Positions 1-11,621 of a stretch of DNA of 64,000 nt are shown one piece after another (position 1 is the stretch's first letter; every line of letters begins with the position of its first letter). Source of the stretch: Saccharum officinarum. Its lineage: Eukaryota > Streptophyta > Magnoliopsida > Poales > Poaceae. The position numbers were made by a program, and so were the translations under genes. The notes under the pieces were generated by a model. It saw nothing but the letters and a program-made list of their open reading frames with translations. It did no database searches and was not told where the DNA came from. Location of the stretch: positions 91,994,401-92,058,400 of the forward strand of contig CM036162.1 in assembly GCA_020631735.1 (NCBI GenBank). Direction: 5' to 3'.

Positions 1-330
1 AGGCGCGTCCGGTCACACATGATCGGACGCGTCCGATCGTTGAAGGAGCTTACTGGACTCTAACCGGACGCGAGCACTGTCGCGTCCGGTCGATCGAAGG
101 AGCGCGTCCGGTCGTTTGACAGGCGCGTCCGGTCGTTGCCTAGGGCGCGTCCGGTCGTTGGTTTGACTGTTGGGGTCAGTGACCGTTGGAGGATCGGACG
201 CGGTTGAGCGCGTCCGGTCGTTTTGAGAGGCGCGTCCGGTCATGAGGTTTGACCGTTGGCGCAGTGACCGTTGGAGGATCGGACGCGGCTGAGCGCGTCC
301 GGTCAGTTACGACCGGCGCGTCCGGTCGTC
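1..330. repeat. GC-rich minisatellite in LTR promoter
   Basis: About ten irregularly spaced copies of a 12-base motif close to CGCGTCCGGTCG lie just upstream of the TATA box of the LTR. The same motif, more diverged (CCGGACGCG forms), recurs at 4750-5140 in the opposed LTR, also upstream of its TATA box. The position suggests a diverging promoter or enhancer-like repeat of the LTR; that role is inferred. Confidence 0.75.
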
Positions 331-382
331 CCGAAAAAAAACGGTCAGTGGAGTGGCAACGGCTCTATTTGTTTGGGGTGCT

Positions 383-390
383 TATAAATA
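383..390 (+). promoter_or_regulatory. LTR TATA box
   Basis: TATAAATA followed by a CTCGTTGG context. The same box and context occur in reverse complement at 4709-4716 in the other LTR of the family, which supports a conserved U3 core promoter. Confidence 0.6.
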
Positions 391-1314
391 CTCGTTGGGC
401 GGCCCTTGGGGAGGAAACTTGACATTTCTAACACTCTTGTGCATCCTTTGAGCTAGAGCTACTCCTCCCACTCATCTCTCTTGAGTGATTGCAAATCATA
501 AGTGAGATTGAGTGAACCCAAAGTGCATTGCATAGCTTGAGGGCATCTAGTGGCACTTGTGGGTGGTTTAGCCGGTGGATTTCTTGTTACTCTTGGAGAG
601 TACCGCTCCTAGCCGGCTTGGAGTTTGTTGGAGGCGTTGGCAAGAAAAGGTGATTGTTCTTGGCCACCTCCGGTTGATTGTAAGAGGTTCGTGTGCTTTC
701 CTCGGCGGGACGCCAAAAGCAACTCTATTGGATTGCGCGTGTCATTGAGTTACCTCACTTGAGAGTGGAGTCTTGCGGTGCCTTGCGGGGCGTGCCTTGA
801 GGGGCAAGTGACTTGAGGGTCGCACCGAGGAACCATCTAAGTGTTGGTCGACACAACCGGTGACGTAGCTTGTCGGTGCACAAGTGAACACCGGGTGAAC
901 AAAAATATTGTGTCTCTTGTCTCCCGGTGATTGGTCTTCATATTGTGTTGTTGTCAATATTGATTGATTGTATATCATCTTGGTGATTGGCAACATCTTC
1001 ACTCCATCATCGGTATAAGATTCACAATCCTATCTCTCGCATTTACATTTACTAGATTATCTTGTGTAGCTCTAGTGGTAGCCCTTGCTAGTGTTTGTTA
1101 ACTTGCTCACTAGTGTATTTTTAGTGAACATAGCTCTTGTGTGAACTAGAGATCATAATCTACTAGACTTGTGGATAGGAGGCTTGCATCACATCCGTAG
1201 GCTAAGCAAAACTCGCTTCACGCCGTTTGTTATTCTAACAAGTTTGCTTAGTGGTGCTTGTAGAATTTTTATAGGCTATTCACCCCCCCCCCTCTAGCCA
1301 TCTAGGACCTTACA

Positions 1315-3781
1315 CCAAGGTCACACAATTGAGCAACCGAGAAAAGATTGAAGTTCAACTTTTCAGCTAAGAGCACATTGGAAATGCTATGATAATTTGA
1401 GATTGCAATCCTTCCAAGATCCTTTACATCACCCTTGCTATTGTCACCAAATGTGATGCTATCAATGCCACTATCATTTGATTTGAGAGAATTGAATATT
1501 CTTGAATTACTGGTCATGTGTTGAGAGCATCCACTATCAAGACCCAATGCCTTCCTCCGGCCTTGTAATTTACCTACAAAATAAATTAATGTTTCTTAGG
1601 TACCCATACTTATTTGGGTCCTTGGAGGTTAGTAACTAAGCTCTTTGATACCCAAATGGCCTTCTTCTTTGAGCCCACAATTGGTGTACCAACAAACCTA
1701 GCATGCACACCTTTCTCACCCTTGGTAAGCACATAACAAGAATCAAAAGGAATGTAAGGTACATTAGCATTTTTCTTGTTCTTGTTCATTTAGTTGCAAT
1801 TATGCTCTAGGTGCCCAACTTGTTTGCATCTATTGCAAAATCGACCATTGCTCTTCACAAAGCTAGGCTTGTGAGTTGCAAAGGCCGCCTTGCCCTTCTT
1901 GGGAGTATAGCCTTAACCCTCTTTGTTAAGAGAGAACATTTGGCTACCCAAGCATTTTAGCAAGCGGGTATCCTCACCATATGCATTGCCTAATGCGCAG
2001 GTGAGATCATCCACCTCTCTCTTGAGAGTCTCATTCTCAACCACAAGTGATGAATCACTAGTAGTAGAGATAGAGTTGGTTGTGGTGGATGATGATGAGC
2101 TACATGAAGCATTAGTAGGACCAACAAATAAAGAATCATCAATAATATCACATGTTAGTCCAATATCACAAGTGACAATCACTTGCTCCTCCTTAGCTTC
2201 CTTTATGAACTTCTCCAACTTGAGGTCATTTTCCTTGATGAGCTCAAGTAGAGTGGAGTGGGCTTCCTTAAGCCTAGTGTGAGCAACTTCAAGGTCCTCG
2301 TGGTCTTCCTTTAGACACTCACGAGAGGCCTCTAGCTCATCAAAGGATTTCCTAAGAGCTTTGAGCTCTTGTTCAATTCCTTTGTACTCCTTACTCTTTT
2401 TGAGAGCTACAAGCTCCTCCATCAAGGTATCATTTTCATTGCTCTTGGCAATGAGCTCTTATTCTAAGATTTTATATTTCTTGGTGGTCCTCTTGTAGCC
2501 CTTGCTCATTTGATCTATTATGCCCAATAGATCATCCTAGGAGTAGTCCTCATCCTCCTCATTATCACTCCTACAACCATCACTAGCACAAGAATCATCA
2601 TCACTATCATCAAATTTTACCTTGGTAGGCTTGGCCATAAGGCATGTCGATGTAGTGTCGAAGATGGATGGCTTGTTGGAGAAGGCGATGCTTGCATTGG
2701 CTCACCGAGTGGTCCTTTCATCATCACTAGAGTTTGCATCATCATCACTATCGGAGTTGTCACTATCTCATGTGACCACATAACCACCACCCTTCTTCTT
2801 CTTATTGAATGTGAAGCTCTTCTTTGCTTTCTTCTCCTTCTCTTTCTTATCCTTCTTGTTCTTCTTGAGCTTCAAGTCCCCATTATGAAATCTCTTATCT
2901 TCATAGGGGCAATCCGTCACTATGTGATCGGAGCTATTGTAATTATAGCAAAGGATCTTTGCCTTCATAGTGTCTCTCCTCTTCCTTGCCCCATATCCTT
3001 TCTTCTTCACGAACCTCCCCATCTTGTGCACTAGGAGGGCCATGGTCTCATCATCAAATGGATCATGAACATCGCTCTCCACCTTGCTCTTGCCCTTAGA
3101 AGATAAAGCCTTGAATGCAATGAGCTTCTCTTGCTTGACCTTGGTCTCCTTCTTCTCATCTACCTTATCTTCATCATCATTATATTAGGCATCGGTCATT
3201 ATATCTCCAAGCACATCGGTTGGTTTGACCTTGTCCAATCCCTCTCTAAAGATTATTCTTCTTAAGGTGGCAAACTTCTTGGGTAAGCATATCAAGAACT
3301 TGTGTGAGAAGTCCTTGTCCTCAACCTTCTCCCCAAGCCCCTTGAGATCATTAACAATGACTTGGAGCCTATAGAACATATCCGGGATGGATTCATCATC
3401 CTTTATCTTGAACGTGGAGAACTTGTCCTTGAGCATATATAGTTTGGCACTTTTTACCGTTGAAGTGCCTTCATAAGTTTCTTCAAGCCTTATCCAAAGC
3501 TCATTTGCCTTTTTAAGATCTTTGATTTGCTCAAATACTTTATCATCAATGACACAGTAGATTGTGTCAAGTGCCGTCGTGTTGCATTGTTTGTTGATGC
3601 AGTCATTGGGAGTGAGATTTTCCTCATCAAGAATGATGTATCCTTCTTTAGTCACATCCTAAACCTTCTCATGTATATTATCTAGATATTGCTTCATCTT
3701 CCTTTTCCAATGATCAAAGGAAGAGACGCCATCAAAGAATGGAGGCTTGCCATTAACATAATTGAACATAACTTGAGCCAT
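1315..3781 (-). pseudogene. Copia gag-protease polyprotein, decayed (Maximus/SIRE-type)
   Basis: Reading on the - strand from an ATG at 3781, the translation begins MAQVMFNYVNGKPPFF and continues as a UBN2-type gag. Between about 3655 and 3185 it has the typical stretch ending in LICLPKKFATLRRIIF. A degenerate knuckle (CYNYNSSDHIVTDC, second Cys replaced by Tyr) lies near 2930, then a lysine-rich segment and a Glu/Leu-rich probable coiled coil (about 2425-2200). An intact CCHC knuckle, CNRCKQVGHLEHNC, lies near 1800-1845. The aspartic protease motif LDSGCSQHMTS lies near 1540. Integrase and RT are missing because the body stops at 1314. Several in-frame stops (for example 3659-3661, near 3185 and near 1915) make it non-functional. 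The long gag with coiled coil fits the SIRE/Maximus lineage. Confidence 0.85.
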
Positions 3782-3820
3782 CTTGCACCGAGGTTGTTAA
3801 GCCTAGAAAACGGTGACCAC

Positions 3821-3833
3821 GGCTCCGATACCA
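3821..3833 (-). other. Primer binding site (initiator tRNA-Met type)
   Basis: On the - strand the sequence TGGTATCGGAGCC lies two bases after the LTR end at 3836. It matches the usual plant Copia tRNA-iMet binding site TGGTATCAGAGC with one difference. It fixes the orientation of the element and the inner border of its 5' LTR. Confidence 0.85.
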
Positions 3834-3835
3834 CT

Positions 3836-5667
3836 TGAAAGGTCTTGATGACTAGAGGGGGGTGAATAGCCTTTTAAAATTTTCTACAAAGACAAGCTAA
3901 ACAAGTTTATCAATATAACAAGTAGCGAGATGCGAGTTTTGCTTAGCTTACGAGGTGTTTGGAAGCCACCTAATCAATTCACAATTCTAGTATATTTATA
4001 CTCAACTGCACAAGTCAAACCGAGAAGGTAACTACAACTACAACTAACAAGCTACACAAAAGAACTACAACTAAGAAGGTAATACGGAGTTGAGTTGGGA
4101 GAGTTTCACCAAGGGGTGAAGAATTGAGCCAACCAATATGATCAATAATGAATACCAAGACAACCGAACACCGGGATCAATTAATTATAATATGAAAGTG
4201 ATGACACGAAGATTTATCCCGAGGTTTCACGTGCTTGCCGGCACGCTAGTCCCCGTTGTGTCCCTCTTCACCACGTGGTTCGGTGGCTAATCGGTCCCAC
4301 ACTGAGCCTCTCAAAAGGCGTCACAAGAACCTACTAAATGGCAAAAGGTTGTAATGACACGAGCAATTTACTAATGTTGTCTTTGGCGCTTCGCCGAGGT
4401 AGGCACAAACCCCTCACAATCACCGGAGGTGGCTAAGAACAATCACCAACTCTTACCAACGCCTCCAAGCTGCTCCAAGCCATCTAGGTGGTGGCAACCA
4501 CCAAGAGAAACAAGAATCCCGCAGCAAAATCAACCACCAAGTGCCAACTAGATGCAATCTCACAATGCAAATGCACTTAGATCACTCAATCTCACTTTGA
4601 ATATGCAAAGAAGCAAGAGAGATGAGTGGGAGGGAAGTTGTTTAGCTCAAAGTGCTCACAAGTACGTCAAAGAATGCAAGAGAGATAGCTTTGAGCCGAC
4701 CAACGAGTATTTATAGACGTACCCCTTCGAATATAGCCGTTAGGAACTTGAAACAGCTGCAGTCGCGCTGACCGGATGCGCTGGTCATGCGGACCAGATG
4801 CGCTGGTCGCACTACGTAGCTCGACCGGATGCGCTGATCCAGAACCGACCGGACGCGCTAGTCCCGTAACGGACCGGACGCGCTGGTCAAGCCGGAGCCA
4901 CGCTCCAATGAAACACCGACCGGATGCGCTGCAGAACTGACCGAACGCCATAGTGCCAGCGTCCGGTTGGAGTCCAGTAACCTCCCTCAACGACCGGACG
5001 CGTCTGTCGACTGTGACCGGACGTGCCACCGTGTCCGATCAGAAAACTGAAACACGCGTAGACGCTGAACACTAACCGGACGCATCCGATCAAACAGTGA
5101 CCGCGTCCGGTCCAGCGTCCGGTCACCACTGTGACCTCCGTTCGCTTCCGTTTGATTCACCCTTTCACGTATGAGCTAGACTAAGTAAGTGTGTCACTTT
5201 AGCACATGTTTTTGCTCAAGAAACAACATGTGACAATGCCATCGCAAATGTGCTAACACCACCAAGTGATCACGTCAAGTACGAGTGTGTTAGCATTTCA
5301 CAATAATTTTTCGAAGCGTTATTAGTTCTATCCAAATGCATATGATTATGAAATGCACATCTAGAGGCACTTAGGAGTTTAATAGCTGTGTCATTCCCCT
5401 CTTTATAGTATATAGTATGGCTATCTATCCTATAATATAACCACACCCACTAGGTGTCTTGGTTACTAAAACACAACCCTTAAGCATATACCTTTGCCTT
5501 GATCACGTAGGGTTGCATCCAAATCCAAGTGTGGCCATCATGATCACCATGTCCATCTTGCCACCCACCTTGGAATGTACTAATCCTCATATGCTATATA
5601 CAACTTAGGCATAGGATTAGTACTTAGGCATTGTCACTAATTACCAACACCAAACATAGGACTTTCA
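3836..5667 (-). mobile_element. 5' LTR of Copia (Maximus/SIRE-type) element
   Basis: On the - strand this 1832-bp LTR starts TGAAAGTCC at 5667 and ends CTTTCA at 3836, the canonical TG...CA. The primer binding site follows it. It contains diverged copies of the GC-rich motif at 4750-5140 and a TATAAATA box (complement of 4709-4716). Beyond 5667 the sequence is an unrelated Copia gag fragment, so this element inserted there. The five bases after the border are GCCGG; the matching duplication would lie left of the window. Confidence 0.85.
4709..4716 (-). promoter_or_regulatory. LTR TATA box
   Basis: TATAAATA on the - strand with the same downstream context as the box at 383-390. It lies below the GC-rich motif array of the LTR, as expected for U3. 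Confidence 0.55.
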
Positions 5668-6150
5668 GCCGGCGCGAAGGCGGTGTGTGCCAGCGGGTAG
5701 GTGCCAAGGACACCGAGGGCACGCCATGTCGGCTGGGGCATTGGGGGCACCCTTGTGGCTGCTGGCCACCCTAAGGGTTGAAGCAAACCCAGGGGCCAGC
5801 GAGTAGAGTGGCGCCGCGACCGCCGCCGTGGAAATGACCACCACCGCCACCACCGTGATCCTTGCGCTTGTTGCGAGGGCCACCACTGCCGCTGGCGGAG
5901 CGGTCGTAGCCACCACCGTTGTGACTGCTGCCACAGGAGGTCAAGCGGCAAGCCGAGCCATAGGAGGGCAACCTACATAGAGGGTTGTCTGCGTCGTGAC
6001 CTGCCCTTCATTGGTGAGGCGGAGTTCCTTGAGCACCAGCATCTCACGTGTTGTGGCGAAGTTGGGTAGCGGGATGGAATCAGCGAATGGAAGAGGGAGA
6101 TGAGAGCGCGGGATTGGGACAACCTCACGGTAAAGGAAGCAGTGCAAGCC
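5668..6150 (-). pseudogene. Copia gag fragment (second lineage)
   Basis: On the - strand the translation contains FATTREMLVLKELRL then NEGQVTTQTT, followed in the next frame by a Gly/Ser-rich region (GGYDRSASGSGG, NKRKDHGGGGGG), then GPWVCFNP. A further frame gives LGTYPLAHTAFAPA. This order is the C-terminal half of a grass Copia gag with its Gly-rich tail and the FNP-W motif. At least one frameshift (near 5770-5800) breaks it. It is cut at 5668 by the LTR of the Maximus-type element. The pol fragment at 11622-16125 may be the same lineage but lies on the other strand, implying rearrangement. Confidence 0.65.
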
Positions 6151-6173
6151 TATGCGGGTGCAGCCGGGTGGGG

Positions 6174-6860
6174 AAGGGCGAGCGCCTCATGGCTTGGAGG
6201 GACACACGCGAGCGGAGGGAAGAGAGGTAGGCTTGGTCCCGATTCAGGCTGCGAGTGAAGGGCAGCACTCGGTCCCGCACGTCGTGAGGGGAGGCGAACC
6301 ATGCAGGAGAGGGCCGTGCAGTGGGGTGGGAGGGGGCTCACATGATCACGAGGAAGGGGCATCTGTGCTCGACGTGGGATAGGAGGAGCACGAGTCTCGT
6401 GGGGAGAAGTGGCCATACGGGAAGGGAGGGACCCGGCGCTTGATCGCGCTCGATGTGGCTCATGGGAGAAGTGTGAGACGGGCCGCGGGTCACGTGGGAT
6501 GGCATCGTGCACGGGAATAGAGAGTGAGATGGGGTCAGTCACGATCGGATAGGCACGCCAAGCGGAATGCAAGTCGGAGGGCGTGCCTGATCGCTCCTGT
6601 GAGTCATCGAGGGCTACGGGATCATGAGCTCAAGGCAAGCGGGGGAAGGACTATCATGTCACATGAGGCTATGGCGAGCAAGCGCACGGAGCAGATGAGA
6701 AGGCGCCTCTAGATACATGGAGAGGAGGGAGGTGTCACACGGCCGGCGTTGGAAAGAAGAAGGGGATGGACGCATGGCCAGGAATCAGTGGCGCGGTGGG
6801 TGAGGTCAGAGGTAGGAAGAAAGCCTAGGTGAATGATACCACTCCGATGGCTCCCTTGCC
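6174..6860. repeat. GC-rich duplicated unit, copy A
   Basis: This unit of about 690 bp is repeated as copy B (6861-6942 plus 11015-11625). Both start with GGCGAGCGCCTC and run to the ACCACTCCGA-GGCTCCCT end. The two are clearly alike by eye throughout, with scattered substitutions. On the - strand the unit runs from a GAGTGGTATCA-like sequence into the gag fragment, so it may be the untranslated leader of that Copia element (inference). The ORFs in it are compositional and carry no recognisable domain. Confidence 0.65.
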
Positions 6861-6942
6861 CGGGCGAGCGCCTCGCGGCTTGGAGGGAGACATGCGAGCG
6901 GAGGAAAGGGAGGCAAGCTCGGTCCCGATCTGGGCTGCAAGT

Positions 6943-9900
6943 TGTAACATCCCAGGTGTTAAAAAGCAGTTAAAACTTGATTAAGTACGGATCATGCATA
7001 CATCAAGGCATAAGATGCATTTCATGTTGCATAAGCAATGTTTCATATATCAGGTCTCTGTTGCATAGTGATGTTTCATGTGTTGCTTGGTAGTGTTTCA
7101 TATGTTGCAATAGAATGTTTCATGTTTTATATACGTGTTTTACATGTTTCAATAGTGATGTGATATGTTATTTTTATTAGTATGCTTAATACATTAATAA
7201 TGCCATGTTTCTTATCACATGAAATAATGTTTTATTAGTGTTAAATAATTAATCATGTTTAGTTAAAAAGAATAATCAATTGAATTCAAAACCCTCAATT
7301 TCAAAACCCTATTTTACACCTTTTGAAATAATTCAAAATCTAAGTAAAATTTGGGAAAAAGTTTAAAACCAAGTTTGTAGGACTTTTCAAGGGCTATAAC
7401 TTTGGTGTTTTGAGTTTTCAAAGTTTTAGTGTAAAATGTGGAGCAATTTTGAAAATAAACAAATTTCAGTTTTGACTCATTTTTGTCCCCAAACTAAGAT
7501 TTCAAAATGGAGGCAGAATTTGAAAAAGTTTTGAACAGCAAAGTTGTAGGTCTGGTCAAGATATACAACTTTGATGTTTGGAGATTTTGAAGTTTCAATA
7601 TAAAATCAAAAGTAATTTCTAAATTACCAAATCTGAAAATGTGTCCCCTTTTGAATTTAAACTCAAATTTCAAAATCCAGTGAAAATTTAAAAAAGTGTT
7701 CAATACAAAACTTGTAGAGATTGAAATTCTGAAGATTTCATAGATTGGAAGTTTTTCAAGTTGTTACATGAATTTGAGAGTAATTTTAGAAAATAGTTTG
7801 AAAATTTAAAATTTGGGGGGGTGCTACAGTGCCGCGCCAATGGCGGCCGGCCACCGCGCGGTATGGGCGCCGACGAGCCGCTGTGGCCGCCCAGACCCTT
7901 CGTGCGCGGTCGAGAACGCCAGCGCGATGACGCGAGCAGTGCGGCTCTGTAGCCGCGACCGTCGTCTATAAATACGTCGAGGTCACAGTGACGATTTTCG
8001 TTTTCCCCGTTTTCGCCATCACCGCCGCCGCTAGCTTCGCCGCTCGCCGCTGCCGCCACCAGGCCATCTCCGGCCACGCCAATCGCACCAACAGCATCGC
8101 CGCATCCTCACGCACCTCGTGAACCACCCAAGCCAGCTTGACTTCGCCTGGATCACCGCAGCCACCGCTTCCCGTGCTCAACTTCGGCGACCAAGCCGCT
8201 TCACGTGGCCAGCACTCTCCGCCGCCTCCCAGCGCCTCCTTGTGGCTTCGCTGCGACTGCTGTAAGCTCCTAATGCTCCCCGTGCTCTCGCTTTAGTCGC
8301 TACCGCGTTGCATCGCCGGGACGCCGATCACCGTCGCGGTCGGTCCGCCATGGCCGTCGGGAAGGGCTCCCCGGAGCTGTAGCATAGCCGCTAGAGGTTA
8401 AAACGGGTTCGTGGTGAGTCATAGGTGTTGTAGGGTCGCTTGGATGGGTGATCGAAGCAACGCTCGCCGGCCGGCCACCGCGCGGGCATGGCCGGGTCAC
8501 GGGAGAGAGCGAGGGAGGAGGAGGAAGGCGATGACAAGTGGGTCCGCGGTGTCAGCGAGAGAGAGAGGGAGAGCGGGCGCGCGTGAGGCAGGCCGCCTGC
8601 TGGGCCGCGCGGCTGGGCCGAGCACGCGTGCGGGCGCGGGCGTGCGCGAGCGGGCCGACCAGCTGGGCCGGACCGTGGGAGAAAAAGGAAAATCGGCCCG
8701 AGTTCGGTTTTTGTTTTTCTTTTTCAAAAATTTTAAATAGTGATACTATTTGTTTATTTCATTAAAAATTGTGTAGAGTTCCAAAATTTCTAAATTTTTT
8801 TTGTGTAAGCTTCTCAATGTGCAAACTATCTAGGAAAAATGTTAAACCCTAAATTTGATTACTTTGTGCAGTAGATTTAATTAGTTCCAATAAAGATTAA
8901 ATGCAACTTCCATGAATTTTAATAATTAATTTATTAATCCAAAAATGATGAAATTTATTGTGACACTGTTTTAAGTCATTCTTAATATATAGAAAAAGTT
9001 TGAGCTTGTTTAGGTAAAGTTTGATCAACTATTAATTATGCCCTAATTAATTAAATAGTAATTAAATGTTAAATCAATAACTTTAAGTGTTGTGTGCTCT
9101 TTTGGGATTGAGTGATGACCTTGGGTCATTAACATGTAATGACCCTTGGCACTTTAATTAATTGCTTAAGTTATGATTGACTTGTTAACTAGGATTTGTT
9201 AATGATAGTTAGTGTCATTAACTTAGGTCTTTAGTAGTTAATAACTTATTTATATTACTATTTAGTGGTCTTGTGGTAAGATTACTTGTTATTAGATGCA
9301 ACCTCTTGGGTAAAAACAAAGTTATGGTTAGTTAACCTTTAAATTAACCTTGTTAGCTTACAACTATATCGCGAAGGAAAGTAGTACTCAAGTAGATAAC
9401 TAACGTTTATCCTTTCTAAATGTCTCTTGTATGCTATGCCTTATTCATCATCATGCATCATGCATCATGGCATGCATTTCATCATATTAAGCATCGCATC
9501 ATTTTTATTACGTGTAGTGCATACGAGAGTGTTTTGGATCATGTCGATCAAGCTTCGGAGAAGGTAATACACTCGAGGTGTTGGTGTCAAACTTGACTTC
9601 TACGAGAACTAACCACCGCTGCAACAAAGGCAAGCCCCGGTGCATTTAAACCCTACCTTGAATTTTACAAATGTTTTATTATTTATAATATGGTTTACTG
9701 TATTAAGTAATTAGGAGTTGAGTGATAACCCAATTGCTATATTATCATCCTTGATTATTGTGATATCAACCTTGATACCTGTTTTATGGAAAATGCGTAG
9801 TATGCTTCGCTATGCTTAGAAGTTAAGCTTTTAAATGCAATGTTTATATAGCCATGACGGCATATTGAATGAATATTGAAATATGAGAATGAACTTGAAA

Positions 9901-11009
9901 GATCGGGCGGGTGGTTTGGCCACTGCTAACATGCATTGGGAAAGGAGTCTCAATGTAGTGTTTCCGCCTTGTCAGTTAAGGTTCGTTCATTGTAAGCCTG
10001 TTGTGTTCAAGACTTTGCAACTAGCTTCATGCCTTGGGTAAGCCCAAAATGTTGGTGATTCCATCATGAGAACGTCTAACCTCGCACTGGGAGTGGAGAG
10101 ATGGTGAGAGTAGCGTGTACCCTCGGGGCTAGAATTTGGTCGGGTTCGAGGAGTACTGTACTCTCGGGTGGCGATGGACACGTTCTGGTTTTGGGAGATC
10201 TAAATAAGGGTTGATATATGCAAGATTCGGTTCTACATATGTCGTGAGGTTAGGGATCCCCAGCTGGGTATAATCGGTTCGAATCGTCGTTGCTCCTCGG
10301 TTATGGAGACTCGATCGTCTGACTTGCATCATAGTTAAGAACTGGAATTGAAAGAAAGAATGAGAAAGATTTTGATGATAATTACTTTGATCTAGATTAG
10401 GATCACTTAGAATTGGTTAATGAACCATCAATGGTAAAAATAAAACTTTGAAGGTAAGGACTCACTTTAGTAAGCTTTTCTGTAAAAGAAAATTTTGATT
10501 CTTGAATACCCGTACATTGATTCCCTAAAGCTAGCATGCCCTTGGAGTCTTTGTCTTAGTCGGGTAAGTCTTGTTGAGTACTCTCGTACTCAGGGTTTGT
10601 TAACCCCTGTTGCAGGTGCTAACTGGTGCTGCTAATTAGGTCATGTCGGTGGGCTCGACATGATCTGGTTGTCCTCTCCTAACTTAGGTGCTCTACCTAA
10701 GTTGTCTTCTGTAGTTCTACTCGACTTCCGCAATACAAGTTAAGTTTGTAAAAAGTTAACTTAATCATGATTTATAAATTCATTGTTGTTATTCTTCCGC
10801 ACTCTGATGTAAGTTTTTACAAATGTTGTAATGTTGTAGTTACTCCTTTGTTGATCCTGGTATGAGTTGTTAAATGTAGTTTAATCAGGGTCCTGTGAGG
10901 GCACCCGATAGATCTTCTTAGGTTATTTGGTGTACATGTATCACTGTCAGAGGTCTTAGGGACAATGACAGGTGCATGTGGGCCATATAATTTAGGAGGT
11001 TCTGCTACA
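6943..11009 (+). mobile_element. Solo LTR, Tekay/Del-like (4067 bp)
   Basis: The element starts TGTAACATCCC at 6943 and ends TGCTACA at 11009. It is flanked by a perfect 5-bp target duplication CAAGT (6938-6942 and 11010-11014). It has no polyprotein, no primer binding site and no second LTR, so it is read as a solo LTR. A TATAAATA box lies at 7967-7974. The segments AAGGCAAGCCCCGGTGCAT (near 9627) and GTTGAGTACTCTCGTACTC (near 10573) recur in related form in the LTRs at 17290 and 20634. Assignment to the chromovirus Tekay/Del group rests on start, end and length and is an inference. Solo LTRs arise by recombination between the two LTRs of an element. Confidence 0.8.
7967..7974 (+). promoter_or_regulatory. 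TATA box of solo LTR
   Basis: TATAAATA in a GC-rich context about 1 kb into the LTR, where the U3/R border of such long LTRs is expected. Activity is not shown. Confidence 0.4.
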
Positions 11010-11621
11010 CAAGTGGAGGGCAGTGCTCGGTCCCACACGTGTCGTGCAGGGAGGCGGACCGCGCAGGAGAGGGCCACGCAGTGGGGGTGGGGGGATCACG
11101 CGATCATGAGGAAGGGGCATCCACGCTCGACGCGGGATGGAAGGAGCGCGAGTCTCGCGGGGACAAGTGGCCGCGCGGGAAGGGAAGGGCGTGGCCCTTG
11201 ATCGCACTCGACGTGGCTTGCAGGGAGAAGTGTGAGACGGGCTGTGGGTCACGCGGGATGGGATCACGCAGGGAATAGAGAGTGAGATGGGGTTGGTCAC
11301 GATCGGAAAGGCACGCCGTGCGGAACGCGAGTGGGAGGGCGTGCCTGATCGCTCACGCAAGTAGCTCGGGGGCTGCGGGATCATGAGCTCGAGGCGAGCG
11401 GGGAAAGGAGTACTACGTCACGCAAGGCTATGGCGAGCGAGCGCGCAAAGCAGTGGAGAAGGTGCCTTCGGATACAGGCAGAGGAGGGAGGTGCCGCAGG
11501 ACCGGCGTCGGGAAGAAGATGGGGAAGGACGCGTGGCCAGGAATCGGTGGCACGGTGGGTGAGGGCGGAGGCAGGAAGAAAACCTAGGCGAATGGTACCA
11601 CTCCGACGGCTCCCTCACTCG

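Larger units (their letters stand above)
1..1314 (+). mobile_element. Copia (Maximus/SIRE-type) LTR, 3' part
   Basis: This is the downstream part of a long LTR on the + strand; its start lies left of the window. It holds about ten copies of a CGCGTCCGGTCG-like motif in the first 330 bases, a TATAAATA box at 383-390, and a 3' end with a C-rich tract followed by TACA at 1311-1314. It aligns by eye over much of its length with the reverse complement of the LTR at 3836-5667: the same TATA context, the same run after it and the same C-rich end. It is therefore the same family in opposite orientation. The next base is internal Copia sequence on the - strand, so this is probably a second family member inserted into the first. 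Its other end and any target duplication are outside the window. Confidence 0.75.
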
